Counted from the first letter of the stretch, positions 16,979-26,682 are shown. The stretch: DNA of 64,000 nucleotides from an uncultured Selenomonas sp. (GCA_905372355.1 CAJPOT010000005.1:62001-126000); one strand, 5' to 3'. Made by a program: numbers and translations. Notes: generated by a model not told the origin, from the sequence alone.

Positions 16979-19900
16979 GGCCGCTGCGATTGACCATGGA
17001 AGCGTTTGGTTCGTATGGGAAGAAGACTGTCGTCGATTTCACGGAACTCGGCGCGAGGAGCTTTTTCCTCATTCACGGCCGCACAGGATCGGGCAAGACG
17101 ACGCTGCTCGACGCCATCTGCTTCGCCTTTTACGGCGAGGCGAGCATGGCAGGGCGCACGGGCACGATGATGCGCACGGACGAAGCGTCGCGCGAGGCGA
17201 GGACGAGCGTCGACTTCGTCTTTGCTTTGGGAACGCAGAAGTACCATATCTGCCGCACGCCGTCCTATGAGCGCATGAAGAAGGACGGCACGGGGCTGAC
17301 GCCGGTGCAGGCGTCAGCGATGCTCTGGCAGGTTGAGGAAGGAGAAGCAGCAGAAAATGAGGAGCGCGTGCTCGCACAGCGTCCGTCGTCGGTGACGCAG
17401 AAGATGACGGAGCTTCTGGGCTTCGGCCCTGCCGAGTTCCGCCAGGTCGTCCTCCTGCCGCAGGGCGCGTTTCGCGACCTTTTGACGGCGAAGGTGGACG
17501 AGCGCGAGGCGCTCCTCGCGATGCTCTTCAAGACGGAGCGCTACCGCAGATTGGAGGAACTCTTCAAAAGCCGCGCCAAGGCGATGGAAGCGCGTAGAGC
17601 GGACATCAAGGCGCAGGAAGGGGCGCTCCTCGCGGGCGGCGCGGCAGATTCGCTCGACGCGCACCGAGCGGCGAGCGAGGAGAAGGAAAAAACGCTCGCC
17701 GTCCTCGAAAAGCAGGCGGCGGCGCTGCAGGAAAAGCAGGAAGCGGCGCAGCGTGCCGAGCAGGAGGGCATCCGTGCGGCGGAAATCCTGACGCGCTGGG
17801 AAAAGGCGCGAAAGACGCTCGCCGACCATGAGGAGAAGCGCGGCTCTGTCGAGCGCTACCGCGCACAGCTCGAAGAGGCGCAGCGTGCGGCACAGATCGA
17901 AGACGTGGCGGCGGGCACGGCGCGTGACCGCGAGAAGGCGAAGGAGCGCGAGGCTGAGTGCGCAGTGCAGGAGAAGCGGCGCGAGAAGGCGGCGCATGAG
18001 CTGAAGCGTGCCGAAGACGCGCTGACGCACGAGAAGGCGCGGGAAGGCGAGCTGGAAGAGGGCAAGGCGAAGGTGCGCAAGCTCGAAGAATACGGCGCGT
18101 GCGCGATCGACTTGGCACAGGCGCGGGCGCGTGCGAAGAGCCGCGAAGAGGCGGCGCGTCAGGCGGCAGAGAAGGCGGCGCAGGCGAAGGCGGCGCAGGA
18201 AAAGCTCGCCGCCGAGCTTCTCGCGCTCGGCACGCGCGAGAAAGAGCTTGCCGAGCGTGCGGCGAAGGTCGAAGGGCTTTCCCTTGCACTCGCGCAGAAG
18301 GAAAAGGAGCGCGAGGAGCGGCAGAATCTCGCCCTATTAAAGAAGCGTGCGGCAAAGGCGCAGGAAGCCGCCGAGAGCGCAGGCGAAAAGGCGCGTGCGG
18401 CGCGAGAGGAGCACGAGACGAAGCGCAGGAATCAGCGCGCCTTGGAGCATGTCTACATGGAAGGCCAGGCGGCGCTCCTCGCACGCAGTTTGGAAGCCGG
18501 CAAGGCCTGCCCCGTCTGCGGCTCGACTGCGCATCCGCATCCGACAGTAAGCAAAGACGAAGTGCCCGAAAAGGCGGATGTGGAGCGTGCGCGAAGCGAG
18601 GTGGAAAAGGCGGAGAAGGCGCGCGAGCAGGTGGAAAAGGCGAAGACGGCGGCAGAAGCCGACCTCGCTGCCGTGCGCGGCGAGTTGGCGGCGGCGCAGA
18701 AGTCGCTGACGCAGACGACGGAGGACGAGGGAAGCCTCGCCGCCGCCATTGCCTCCTTGCAGGCCGAGGTCAAGGCGGCCGGGCAGGCGGCAGCGGCGCA
18801 GAAGGCGGCTGCCGCCGAGCGCGAGGCACTGTCCGCAAGGCTCGTGCAGGCGGAAGCCGCAGAAAAGGAGGCGGCGAAGGACGCGGAAACCGCCAAGTCC
18901 GAGGCCGCACAGGCGACAGGAGCGCTGCAGGAAAAGCGTGCGGCGCTGCCCGAAGCATACCGCGAGCCGAAGGCGGTTGAGACGGCGCTCGCGGCGGCAA
19001 GACGTGGCGTCGCAGAGCGGGAGAAAGCACTGGCCGCAGCGCAGGACGCTTTCTCCGGCGCGGGGAAAGAGCTTGCAGCCGCTAGGGCAGCCGCCGAGGC
19101 GGCAAAGACGGCAGCGGCGCTCGCGCAGGAAGAAGCGCGAAAGAGCGAGGCGCTTCTCGCCGAGCGCTTAAAGAGCGCGGGATTCTCGGACGAAGCGGCA
19201 TTTCGCGTCGTGCTCACAGGACACTTCGCGACAGCGGAAGGCCGCAAGGAAGTCTCCGATCGCATCCGCGCCTATGAGGACAAGCGGACGGCCTTTGCCG
19301 AGGCAGAAAAAAAAGCCGCCGAGGAGGCGGCCGGCATCGCGCCGCCCGACCTCGCCAAACTCAAAGCGGCGCGGGAAGAAGCGGCTGCCGCGTGGACGGC
19401 AGGCACGCGCGAAGCCGCAGCACTGGCACAGGAGCTGAAGGAGCGCAGGTCGCGCGAGGAGCAGCTCGAAAAGCTCGCTCTTGAAGCGGCCTCGCTTGAA
19501 GCCGCCTACCATACGACGGGCAGGCTCGCGGAAGTTGCTGCAGGGCAGAACGCCCACCGCATGCACTTCCAGACATACGTCCTCCGCTCGATTCTCGCCG
19601 ACGTGGCGGACGCCGCGAACATGCGCCTCCTGCGCATGACGCACGGGCAGTACCGCTTGGAGCGCAAGGAAGGCGTCGCCGACATGCGCAGGAGCGCGGG
19701 ACTCGATCTTGAAATCTTCGACGAGAACACGGGCTACGCACGCCCCATGGCGACCCTCTCGGGCGGCGAATCCTTCCTCGCCGCCCTCGCCCTTGCGCTT
19801 GGCCTCGCCGACGTCGTCACCAACTACGCCGGCGGCATCCGCCTCGACACCATCTTTATTGACGAAGGCTTCGGCACTCTCGACGCCGAAACCCTCGATC

Positions 19901-20049
19901 TCGCCATAAAAACTCTCATGGACCTCCAAAAAGGCGGCCGCCTCGTTGGCATCATCTCTCACGTGGAGGAACTGAAAAACCGCATCGACGTACGGCTCGA
20001 AGTAGAAAAGGGTGAGGACGGGAGCACGGCGAGGTTTGTCGTGGGGTAG
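16975..20049 (+). CDS. sbcC: Exonuclease subunit SbcC (Rad50-like SMC ATPase)
   Basis: ATPase partner of SbcD, 1024 residues. Walker A GRTGSGKTTLLDAI lies at residues 35-48. Two very long Ala/Glu/Lys-rich coiled coils flank a zinc hook CPVC at residues 512-515. At the C-terminus are the signature LSGGESFLAALALALGLAD and Walker B TIFIDEGFGTLD near residue 960. The coiled coils are extremely GC-rich, which explains the many spurious antisense reading frames here. No terminator is evident right after the gene; an insertion-sequence remnant follows within 85 bp. Confidence 0.95.
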   Translation: MRPLRLTMEAFGSYGKKTVVDFTELGARSFFLIHGRTGSGKTTLLDAICFAFYGEASMAGRTGTMMRTDEASREARTSVDFVFALGTQKYHICRTPSYERMKKDGTGLTPVQASAMLWQVEEGEAAENEERVLAQRPSSVTQKMTELLGFGPAEFRQVVLLPQGAFRDLLTAKVDEREALLAMLFKTERYRRLEELFKSRAKAMEARRADIKAQEGALLAGGAADSLDAHRAASEEKEKTLAVLEKQAAALQEKQEAAQRAEQEGIRAAEILTRWEKARKTLADHEEKRGSVERYRAQLEEAQRAAQIEDVAAGTARDREKAKEREAECAVQEKRREKAAHELKRAEDALTHEKAREGELEEGKAKVRKLEEYGACAIDLAQARARAKSREEAARQAAEKAAQAKAAQEKLAAELLALGTREKELAERAAKVEGLSLALAQKEKEREERQNLALLKKRAAKAQEAAESAGEKARAAREEHETKRRNQRALEHVYMEGQAALLARSLEAGKACPVCGSTAHPHPTVSKDEVPEKADVERARSEVEKAEKAREQVEKAKTAAEADLAAVRGELAAAQKSLTQTTEDEGSLAAAIASLQAEVKAAGQAAAAQKAAAAEREALSARLVQAEAAEKEAAKDAETAKSEAAQATGALQEKRAALPEAYREPKAVETALAAARRGVAEREKALAAAQDAFSGAGKELAAARAAAEAAKTAAALAQEEARKSEALLAERLKSAGFSDEAAFRVVLTGHFATAEGRKEVSDRIRAYEDKRTAFAEAEKKAAEEAAGIAPPDLAKLKAAREEAAAAWTAGTREAAALAQELKERRSREEQLEKLALEAASLEAAYHTTGRLAEVAAGQNAHRMHFQTYVLRSILADVADAANMRLLRMTHGQYRLERKEGVADMRRSAGLDLEIFDENTGYARPMATLSGGESFLAALALALGLADVVTNYAGGIRLDTIFIDEGFGTLDAETLDLAIKTLMDLQKGGRLVGIISHVEELKNRIDVRLEVEKGEDGSTARFVVG

Positions 20050-20128
20050 ATGAGGCGGCAAAGAAGTATGGGGTGTGCGGTAGAGATTCGTTCATAGGTG
20101 CAGAAGAGGCGTGCTGTTGTGATAAACT

Positions 20129-20340
20129 AAAATTGTAACAGAAGTGTCTAAAGAAAAACATCGAATGAAAGGAGATTTATCTTCACGAGTATCACGATGA
20201 GGAATCTCTCTATCGCGCCGTTGAGCATTTTGCCTATACCACGTACAACCATGTACGTCCGCATTCTTATAACGGTTACCGTACGCCATTCGAAGCAAGG
20301 TATTCGTCATAAGTTTATTGGACACTTATGTTACAAAAAT
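20129..20340 (+). mobile_element. 202-bp internally deleted IS3-family element with inverted repeats and target duplication
   Basis: Left end TGTAACAGAAGTGTCTAA (20134-20151) matches the inverted right end (20318-20335) at 16 of 18 positions. Both ends are flanked by AAAAT (20129-20133 and 20336-20340), consistent with a target-site duplication. Between the ends only the last 48 codons of an IS3-type transposase remain. Because the ends are intact, the element could be moved by a full-length relative elsewhere in the genome. Confidence 0.8.
20169..20312 (+). pseudogene. IS3-family transposase, C-terminal remnant
   Basis: The frame from 20169 to TAA 20310-20312 encodes the conserved end of IS3-family integrases: a KEIYLHEYHDEESLYRAV segment followed by YNHVRPHSYNGYRTPFEARY, with no start and an in-frame stop at 20166. 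Everything before the region following the third catalytic residue is gone, so the fragment is inactive. Confidence 0.88.
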
Positions 20341-20343
20341 GCT

Positions 20344-20377
20344 TGACCACAACAGCCCCCCATTTGACGGGTGGTCA
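20344..20377 (-). terminator. Possible terminator of the higBA-like pair
   Basis: TGACCAC (20344-20350) pairs with GTGGTCA (20371-20377), with further CCC/GGG pairing inside. On the minus strand the stem is followed by AAGCATTTTTG, part of which belongs to the adjacent element end. Confidence 0.45.
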
Positions 20378-20445
20378 TGATTTGCATAAATTCCTCGAAT
20401 AGCATCCGTCAGACATCTCATCTTCCTGCATTCATGCGAGACTGA

Positions 20446-20721
20446 TTAAAGGGTTGCTACTTGAAGTTTCAACCCTAGTGGCTGCATGAGTTTCAGCAGT
20501 GTGTCGATTTTTGGTGTGGTTTTAAAGGATTCGATGCGTGCGACAGAGGACTGCGGCAAGCCGCAGCGTTCTGCAAGCATTCTTTGGCTGATGCCGAGGG
20601 CAGTGCGACGTTCAATCATAGAAGATACGATGGCTGCAATCTCCTCGATTCCCTCCATGTTGCGACGATTTTCTGCGTCGATGGATTTTACATGATTCTT
20701 GTAATCTTCCCATGTCTTCAT
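20446..20721 (-). CDS. higA: HigA-like XRE antitoxin
   Basis: Antitoxin and autorepressor candidate of 91 residues with one helix-turn-helix (LGISQRMLAERCGLPQSSVARIES, about residues 45-68). The N-terminus is a charged helix that could wrap the toxin. ATG at 20719-20721 is spaced 8 bp after AAAGGAG; a GTG at 20728-20730 overlaps the toxin stop and is a possible alternative. It follows the toxin gene immediately, the toxin-first order of HigBA. Confidence 0.85.
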   Translation of the reverse strand: MKTWEDYKNHVKSIDAENRRNMEGIEEIAAIVSSMIERRTALGISQRMLAERCGLPQSSVARIESFKTTPKIDTLLKLMQPLGLKLQVATL

Positions 20722-20726
20722 TGCGG

Positions 20727-21089
20727 TCACTCCTTTTGTTGACGGATGTAATCCTTCCGTGCCTCTTTAGCGTGGGCAAGTTCTCTAGGCGGAGTCTTTT
20801 GGCTTTTCTTACGAAAGTGGTGCAGCAAAACATATCGATTATCGGCGTAATAGAAATAAAAAATGCGATTATTTCCTGGGCGGAGTTCCCATATACCATC
20901 TTCCAGATGTTTTGTGATTTTGCTTGGCAAATTTGTTCCGTTGCGTGCTAGAAGATCGAGATAAAAGATGATTTGTTCATACTGAATGCGTGCATCTTTG
21001 TTGCTTCCGCTTTTGAGGCGCAGTTCCTCGAGGAAATCCCATACGTCAGATATGCCGTTTCTTTTTTCGTAGAAATCAATTTGATACAT
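20727..21089 (-). CDS. higB: HigB/RelE-superfamily toxin (Gp49-like)
   Basis: Putative ribosome-dependent mRNA interferase of 120 residues. It has the phage Gp49/HigB layout: YEKRNGISDVWDFLEEL, KHLEDGIWELRPGNNRIFYFYY, and the basic tail LLHHFRKKSQKTPPRELAHAKEA, which is the conserved end of the family. GAGGGAG precedes the ATG. The antitoxin gene starts just after its stop. Two relatives with the same tail pattern are in the window (one intact at 56.3 kb, one truncated at 26.6 kb). Confidence 0.87.
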   Translation of the reverse strand: MYQIDFYEKRNGISDVWDFLEELRLKSGSNKDARIQYEQIIFYLDLLARNGTNLPSKITKHLEDGIWELRPGNNRIFYFYYADNRYVLLHHFRKKSQKTPPRELAHAKEARKDYIRQQKE

Positions 21090-21155
21090 AGTCCACTCCC
21101 TCTGTTCACTATTTATATGATAGCATAAAAGCTATCGCTATACAAGGAGGATTCC

Positions 21156-21642
21156 ATGAACCCATTCAGCAAACTCTTTCTGCTGTATTACATACTGTTG
21201 CCAACCAAGCTGATTGCAATGATTTTGCATGAGTTAACACAGCGTGTTTCTGGCATTGATGTTCGTTCAAGAGCAAACAAAGTAGCGAATCTTTTTTCAC
21301 GAATTGCTCGTCAGAAGTGTATTAGTAAAGAGCACGAAGATTGCATATCTCTGCTGCATGAATATCTTGATTCGATATTGCAAGCGATTATTGGTGGGAG
21401 GCACGCGAGTTCATTCAAAAGAGCGGCACCCCTTTTTATGCTTGGATATCCGATTGGGAGAACTTTGATTATGCAAATTTTAATATTGATTGGCTTGCAT
21501 GGTGTGCAGAAAATTTATTAAAAACGATTGGAGAAATGTACAGGTACGAAAAAAGATTCAAGAGGCAGTAAGAAAGCAACATCTGGATGGATATAGAAAC
21601 GCCAGTGCTATGAGGAGATACTTTGAGATCTTTGCCGTTTAG
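21156..21642 (+). pseudogene. Decayed gene with at least two frameshifts
   Basis: No family is recognised. An ATG at 21156 has AAGGAGG just upstream. The coding signal moves between frames: SKEHEDCISLLHEYLDSIL (first frame) breaks near 21394 and continues as WEAREFIQKSGTPFYAW and NFDYANFNIDWLAWCAENL. It then breaks near 21535 and continues as VRKKIQEAVRKQHLDGYRN to TAG at 21640-21642. Each junction is repaired by adding one base. The hydrophobic first 30 residues may also be a wrong frame, since IQQTLSAVLHTVANQ in another frame looks more protein-like. It is transcribed away from the HigBA-like pair. Confidence 0.6.
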
Positions 21643-21814
21643 CTATATAGAGGACAGTCCGTCTGTGCTTTTAATGCAGGGCAATGTACGATATAATGAA
21701 TTCGTAGAATAAACCGACTCCAAGAAGACGGGCGATATGATCAGCAATATAGAGATAGATAACAGCTGTGGCAGTATGCGCTGCGATGGCAATAAAAGAT
21801 AGGAGATGGACTGC

Positions 21815-23581
21815 ATGAGAACAAACGATACTCCGATCTTGGATTTGATGAAGGACATCGACAAGGGAAACATTCAATTGCCTGATTTCCAGCGCGGCTG
21901 GGTATGGGATGACAGTCGCATTCGTGGGCTTATTGCCAGCATTACGCAGAATTTTCCAGTAGGTGCCGCCATGTTCCTCGAATATGGCAATGCGAATGTA
22001 CGCTTCAAATATCGCATGATTGAGGGCGCACCGTCCTGCAAAGCACAGCCCGAGCAGCTTATTCTGGATGGTCAGCAGCGGCTCACTTCCATCTATGCGT
22101 CTATGTGCAGTCCGAATGCCATCAAAACCAGAACCGACAAAGGCAATGAGATCAAGCGATTTTACTACATCGATATTGCCAAGGCAATTGATCCTGCTAT
22201 CGATCGAGTGGAGGCTATTATATCCGTCCCAGAGTCGAAGCGAATCACATCCGACTTTGGCAGGAAAATTGACCTCGATGTTTCGACTGCCGAAAGGGAA
22301 TATGCGAATAAGCTGTTTCCTCTGAATATCATCTTGGATGACGAGAAGTCCTTTGAGTGGGAACGGGCATATCTTGCTTATCACAGTAATTCACACGAGG
22401 CAAGCGACGAGTATAGAACTTTTCGTGGAAAAATTATAATGACCGTCACTCATTACAAAATTCCTGTCATCAGCCTGGACAAGGACACGCCGAAGGAAGC
22501 GGTGTGCCAAGTTTTTGAGAATGTGAACCAAGGCGGCGTATCGCTTACGGTTTTCGAACTCGTCACAGCTGTATTCGCTATGGATGATTTTGAACTCAGG
22601 AAAGATTGGGAAAAGCGCAAAAACAATCATCTCAACGGAGATATTCTGAATATTGTCACGGCTACGGATTTCCTGACTGCCTGCACGCTTCTTTCTGCCT
22701 ATGAGAAGAAGGGTGTGGTGAGCTGCAAGAAGAAGGACGTGCTGAACCTGAAGCTTGCCGATTATCAAAAATACGCCGATGTTTTGATGCAAGGATTCGA
22801 GGAAGCGGAAATGTTGCTCTTCGAGGAGCGCATCTTCGTCAGCCGCGACCTTCCTTATACGACGCAGCTCATTCCATTGGCCGTTTTGTGCGCCTTGCTC
22901 TTGCTCGATCGTCGAATAAAAAATTCCAATGTGAAGAACAAAATCAAGCGATGGTATTGGTGCGGTGTATTCGGTGAGCTTTATGGAAGTGCCAATGAGA
23001 CGCGTTATGTAAATGATGTAGTTGGCGTGATGAATTGGTTGAACGGTGGTGAGCTGCCCAAGACCATTGTCGATTCCTATTTCAATCCCATGCGCCTGTT
23101 GATGCTTCAGTCAAGACGGAGTGCTGCCTATAAGGGAATCATGGCGCTTATCATGAAGAATCACAGTCGTGACTTCATCAGCGGGCAGGAGATGGATCTT
23201 GTTCTCTATAAAGCCGCCGGCATTGACATTCACCATATCTTTCCGAAAAACTATTGCAAGAGCAGGGGATATGATTATATCAAGTGGGATTCCATCATTA
23301 ACAAGACGCCCCTATCGTACAGTACCAATCGGGAGATAGGCGGTGTTGCTCCGAGTGAATACCTGGCGCGTATCGAGAAGAAAAAGGTAGAGCAGACAGA
23401 CTTGTGCGATTATCTCGCCAGTCATTGGATTGATATGGCCGATTGCATGTCCGATGATTTCGAGAGATTTATCGTTCATCGCGCGAGAAAAATTCTCGAT
23501 GCCATTGCAAATGTCACCGGCAAGCCGATTTCCGGCAGGGATAGCGATGAAGTGAGAGAAAAATTTGACGAAATTTTGTAA
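21815..23581 (+). CDS. DUF262 + HNH (DUF1524-like) protein, GmrSD/type IV restriction-like
   Basis: A 588-residue fusion. The N-terminal DUF262 domain (ParB/sulfiredoxin-like fold) shows [12 protein letters not shown] and the nucleotide-binding [10 protein letters not shown] (about residue 84). The middle is helical. The C-terminus has an HNH-type [12 protein letters not shown] motif near residue 472, the pattern of DUF1524 nucleases. Proteins of this layout include the modified-DNA restriction enzyme GmrSD and SspE. No ssp or dnd genes are nearby. Start ATG 21815, 9 bp after AGGAG at 21801-21805; ATG 21806 is too close to that site. A TATAAT at 21692 may be its -10. The next gene is hsdM. 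Confidence 0.8.
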   Translation: MRTNDTPILDLMKDIDKGNIQLPDFQRGWVWDDSRIRGLIASITQNFPVGAAMFLEYGNANVRFKYRMIEGAPSCKAQPEQLILDGQQRLTSIYASMCSPNAIKTRTDKGNEIKRFYYIDIAKAIDPAIDRVEAIISVPESKRITSDFGRKIDLDVSTAEREYANKLFPLNIILDDEKSFEWERAYLAYHSNSHEASDEYRTFRGKIIMTVTHYKIPVISLDKDTPKEAVCQVFENVNQGGVSLTVFELVTAVFAMDDFELRKDWEKRKNNHLNGDILNIVTATDFLTACTLLSAYEKKGVVSCKKKDVLNLKLADYQKYADVLMQGFEEAEMLLFEERIFVSRDLPYTTQLIPLAVLCALLLLDRRIKNSNVKNKIKRWYWCGVFGELYGSANETRYVNDVVGVMNWLNGGELPKTIVDSYFNPMRLLMLQSRRSAAYKGIMALIMKNHSRDFISGQEMDLVLYKAAGIDIHHIFPKNYCKSRGYDYIKWDSIINKTPLSYSTNREIGGVAPSEYLARIEKKKVEQTDLCDYLASHWIDMADCMSDDFERFIVHRARKILDAIANVTGKPISGRDSDEVREKFDEIL

Positions 23582-23691
23582 GCTATCTGCTCCGTGGATG
23601 TCTGGTTGTTTTGCGGGGAACGTTTTCACTAGAAGGACAAAGGCGGCTTCAACAAGAATTAGAAGAGCATACTGACTACGGAGGCGATACG

Positions 23692-25269
23692 ATGGACAAT
23701 AAAAAGGAAATGGAGCGGGCGGAGCTGCATCGGGCGATCTGGCAGATTGCGAACGATCTGCGCGGTTCGGTGGATGGCTGGGATTTCAAGCAGTATGTCT
23801 TGGGCACGCTCTTTTATCGCTATATCTCGGAGAAGCTGACGAATTACCTCAACCGTGAGGCGCATGAGGCGGGGGATGCGGCATTTGACTATGCCGCACT
23901 GTCCGATGAAGAGGCGGAGACGGAGCGCGAGAATCTCGTGGAGGAGCAGGGGTACTTCATCCTGCCGAGCGAGCTTTTTGCCAATGTGCGAAAAAGTGCG
24001 CCGACAAATGAAAACCTCAATGAAACGCTGGAAAAGGTATTTCACAACATTGAAGCCTCGGCGACTGGCACGGCGAGTGAAAACGATCTTGCGGGGCTTT
24101 TTGAAGACCTCGACGTCAACAGCAACAAGCTCGGCGCTACGGTGAAGGAGCGCAATGCAAAGCTCGTGAAACTCCTCGACGGCATCGGCGAAATGCAGCT
24201 GGGAGATTATCGGGACAACACGATCGATGCCTTCGGCGACGCCTATGAATACCTCATGCGGATGTACGCTTCGAATGCCGGCAAGAGCGGCGGCGAATAC
24301 TATACGCCGCAGGAAGTCTCCGAGCTTCTGACGCGCCTCACGGTCATCGGCAAGGCGCGGGTGAACAAAGTGTACGACCCCGCCTGCGGCAGTGGATCTC
24401 TATTACTGAAGTTTGCCAAAATTCTCGGCAAGGAGAATGTGCGAAACGGCTTCTACGGGCAGGAGATCAACATCACGACGTACAATCTTTGCCGCATCAA
24501 TATGTTCCTGCATGACATCAATTTCGACGACTTCGACATTGCGCGCGGCGATACGCTGACTGATCCGCAGCATGATGCGTTTGAGCCGTTTGAAGCGATT
24601 GTTTCCAATCCGCCGTATGCGATTCGGTGGGAAGGCAAGAACAATCCTACCCTTATCAACGATCCGCGCTTCGCGCCTGCGGGCGTGCTTGCGCCGCCGT
24701 CGAAAGCCGACTTCGCCTTCATCTTGCACGCGCTCGCGTGGCTGGCGGCGAACGGCACGGCGGCGATTGTCTGCTTCCCCGGCATCATGTATCGCGGCGG
24801 CGCGGAGAAGAAGATTCGCCAGTATCTGATCGACAGCAATTTCGTCGATGCCGTGATTCAGCTGCCGGACAATCTCTTTTTCGGCACGAGCATCGCGACC
24901 TGCATCATGGTGCTGAAGAAGTCGAAAGCGGACACGACTACGCTCTTCATCGACGCTTCGAAGGAATGTATCAAGGTCACGAACAACAACAAGCTCACGC
25001 AGGAAAACATCGAGCATATCCTGCAGATGTATACTGACCGCGCAGATGTTGCCTACACGGTGCGCCTCGTTCAAGGCAAGGAAATAGCCGCCGAGGACTA
25101 CAACCTCTCCGTCAGCACTTACGTCGAACCGGAAGACACGCGCGAAGTCATCGACATCGTGGCGCTCAATGCAGAGATTCGCGAGATCGTCGCAAGGGAA
25201 GAAGTGCTGCGGTGTGAGATCGACAAGATTATTGCCGAGATCGAAGACGAGGAGGGAATTGCTCTATGA
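23692..25269 (+). CDS. hsdM: Type I restriction-modification methyltransferase HsdM
   Basis: Adenine-N6 methyltransferase subunit of 525 residues. The N-terminal helical domain ([24 protein letters not shown]) is followed by an SAM site [12 protein letters not shown] at residue 229 and the catalytic NPPY at residue 306. It needs HsdS for DNA recognition and forms the restriction complex with HsdR. ATG 23692 follows GGAGGCGA at 23680-23687. The stop overlaps the hsdS start (ATGA at 25266-25269), giving coupled translation. Confidence 0.95.
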   Translation: MDNKKEMERAELHRAIWQIANDLRGSVDGWDFKQYVLGTLFYRYISEKLTNYLNREAHEAGDAAFDYAALSDEEAETERENLVEEQGYFILPSELFANVRKSAPTNENLNETLEKVFHNIEASATGTASENDLAGLFEDLDVNSNKLGATVKERNAKLVKLLDGIGEMQLGDYRDNTIDAFGDAYEYLMRMYASNAGKSGGEYYTPQEVSELLTRLTVIGKARVNKVYDPACGSGSLLLKFAKILGKENVRNGFYGQEINITTYNLCRINMFLHDINFDDFDIARGDTLTDPQHDAFEPFEAIVSNPPYAIRWEGKNNPTLINDPRFAPAGVLAPPSKADFAFILHALAWLAANGTAAIVCFPGIMYRGGAEKKIRQYLIDSNFVDAVIQLPDNLFFGTSIATCIMVLKKSKADTTTLFIDASKECIKVTNNNKLTQENIEHILQMYTDRADVAYTVRLVQGKEIAAEDYNLSVSTYVEPEDTREVIDIVALNAEIREIVAREEVLRCEIDKIIAEIEDEEGIAL

Positions 25270-25952
25270 GCAGGCTGAAGGAGTTGATGGAAGAGCTTTG
25301 CCCGAGTGGAGTGGAGTATAAACAACTTGGTGAGATTGGAACACTTGTCAGAGGAAAAAGATTTGTAAAAAATGATTTTGCAGATATTGGAGTACCAGCC
25401 ATTCATTATGGGGAAATGTATACCTATTACGGAATTTCTAGTAGTGAAGCTAAAACAAAAATACGTGCAGAAATCTCATCAAAGATGAGGTATGCACAAA
25501 CCAATGATGTTATTATTGTAGGCGCAGGCGAAACTGTTGAGGATATTGGAATCGGTGTAGCTTGGCTGGGAAAAGACGATGTAGCTGTACATGATGCTTG
25601 CTATATTTTTCGACATAATATGAATCCGATATATGTATCGTATCTCTTGCGTACAGAAAGCTACCACAAACTAATTAAGAAATATATTACTACAGGGAAA
25701 ATATCGTCTATTTCGGCGCAAGGCTTAGCGAAAGCGATCATTCCCGTCCCGCCATTGGAAATTCAAAATGAAATCGTAAAATTATTAGACAGTTTTACGG
25801 AGCTTACAACGGAGCTTACCGCAGAGCTTACAGCGGAGCTTACCTTGCGGAAAAAGCAGTATAATTTTTACCGCGACAGCCTTTTGAATTTTGTCCGTGT
25901 GGATGATACAATCGTTCAGACAGACAGACAGACAGACAAGCTCAAAGAATAA
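25266..25952 (+). CDS. hsdS: HsdS specificity subunit, N-terminal half as currently read (phase-variable)
   Basis: In the present sequence HsdS stops after 228 residues, holding one target-recognition domain (about residues 15-165) and the conserved [25 protein letters not shown] spacer helix. TTEL/TAEL repeats and [15 protein letters not shown] follow. The reading frame runs through a CAGA tract and ends at TAA 25950-25952. One more CAGA unit (or two fewer) shifts it into the downstream half, making a 438-residue subunit. A one-domain HsdS is not necessarily dead: truncated type IC subunits can pair to recognise symmetric sites. The coding region is visibly AT-richer than hsdM and hsdR, as is usual for exchangeable recognition domains. 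Confidence 0.88.
   Translation: MSRLKELMEELCPSGVEYKQLGEIGTLVRGKRFVKNDFADIGVPAIHYGEMYTYYGISSSEAKTKIRAEISSKMRYAQTNDVIIVGAGETVEDIGIGVAWLGKDDVAVHDACYIFRHNMNPIYVSYLLRTESYHKLIKKYITTGKISSISAQGLAKAIIPVPPLEIQNEIVKLLDSFTELTTELTAELTAELTLRKKQYNFYRDSLLNFVRVDDTIVQTDRQTDKLKE
25797..25844 (+). repeat. Four imperfect 12-bp repeats encoding TELT/TAEL in HsdS
   Basis: Four consecutive 12-bp units (each with an invariant GAGCTTAC core) encode [16 protein letters not shown]. In EcoR124I and its variant, two versus three copies of TAEL in the same HsdS position change the non-specific spacer of the DNA site by one base. Confidence 0.88.
25917..25938 (+). repeat. CAGA tetranucleotide tract (5.5 units) in hsdS
   Basis: Twenty-two bases of uninterrupted CAGA at the junction between the two HsdS halves. 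Tetranucleotide tracts inside restriction genes are a standard phase-variation device through replication slippage; unit changes here shift the frame. Confidence 0.92.
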
Positions 25953-26014
25953 GTGAATTTGGGCTGTGGCGGAAAACGCAACATATAGAGTGGAAAAGTT
26001 TACGAGATATTTCC

Positions 26015-26578
26015 GTGCGAATTTCTTCGGGAGGAACGCCAAGAAAAACAAATTCTGCTTATTATACTGGCGGTACAATTCCTTGGTTGCGAACTCAAGA
26101 GGTGGAATTTAATTATATTGAGAAAGCGACATCTTTTATTACAGAAGAGGGATTAAAAAACTCATCGGCGAAATGGATCCCTGCACACTGTGTTATTGTT
26201 GCCATATCTGGTGCGACAGCTGGACGAAGTGCTGTCAATAATATCCCTGTTACAACGAATCAGCATTGTTGTAACATTGAAGTTAACGAGGAAATGGTTG
26301 AGTATAAATATGTGTTCTATTGGGTAAAAAGCCAATATGAAAAGTTGAAAGGGCTAGGGCGCGGCGCACGGGCAGATTTGAGTGCAGAAATTATAGCCAA
26401 CTATCCTATCCCTGTTCCGCCTCTTTCTGAACAGTGCCGCATCGTCTCCATCCTCGACCGCTTCGACGCCCTATGCAACGATCTCACAAGCGGCCTCCCT
26501 GCCGAGATCGCCGCACGCAAGAAGCAATACGAACACTACCGCGATAAACTGCTGACCTTTCCAAGAAGCAACGGATAG
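26015..26578 (+). pseudogene. hsdS: HsdS C-terminal half (second TRD), out of frame in this sequence
   Basis: Second target-recognition domain plus the closing conserved region: RISSGGTPRKTNSAYY and WLRTQEVEF at the start, PIPVPPLSEQCRIVSILDRFDAL and RKKQYEHYRDKLLTF at the end. The same frame is open back through 25952 into the CAGA tract (IEWKSLRDIS precedes), so this is the rest of one gene. The GTG at 26015 has no ribosome site, so independent expression is unlikely. The last six codons overlap the remains of a toxin gene. Confidence 0.8.
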
Positions 26579-26682
26579 TTCTAACGCATGGATTCATTAA
26601 GAAAACACAGAAGACTCCGGTACGAGAAATCGAACGTGCGAAAAAATATCGTGTGATTTATTGCGAGAGAGAGGAGAAATGA
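26563..26682 (+). pseudogene. RelE/HigB-type toxin, C-terminal remnant
   Basis: Reading to TGA 26680-26682 gives IVLTHGFIKKTQKTP followed by VREIERAKKYR, which lines up with the tails of the two intact toxins of this window (LLHHFRKKSQKTPPRE and LLHHFMKKTQKTPLRE). All upstream toxin sequence is missing; the fragment begins within the end of hsdS. It is followed after one base by an intact antitoxin gene, in the normal toxin-antitoxin order. Confidence 0.8.

Noticed and set aside
26015..26578. HsdS second half as an independent gene
   Set aside because: GTG 26015 has no ribosome site and the frame is open upstream through the CAGA tract, so it is the rest of hsdS.
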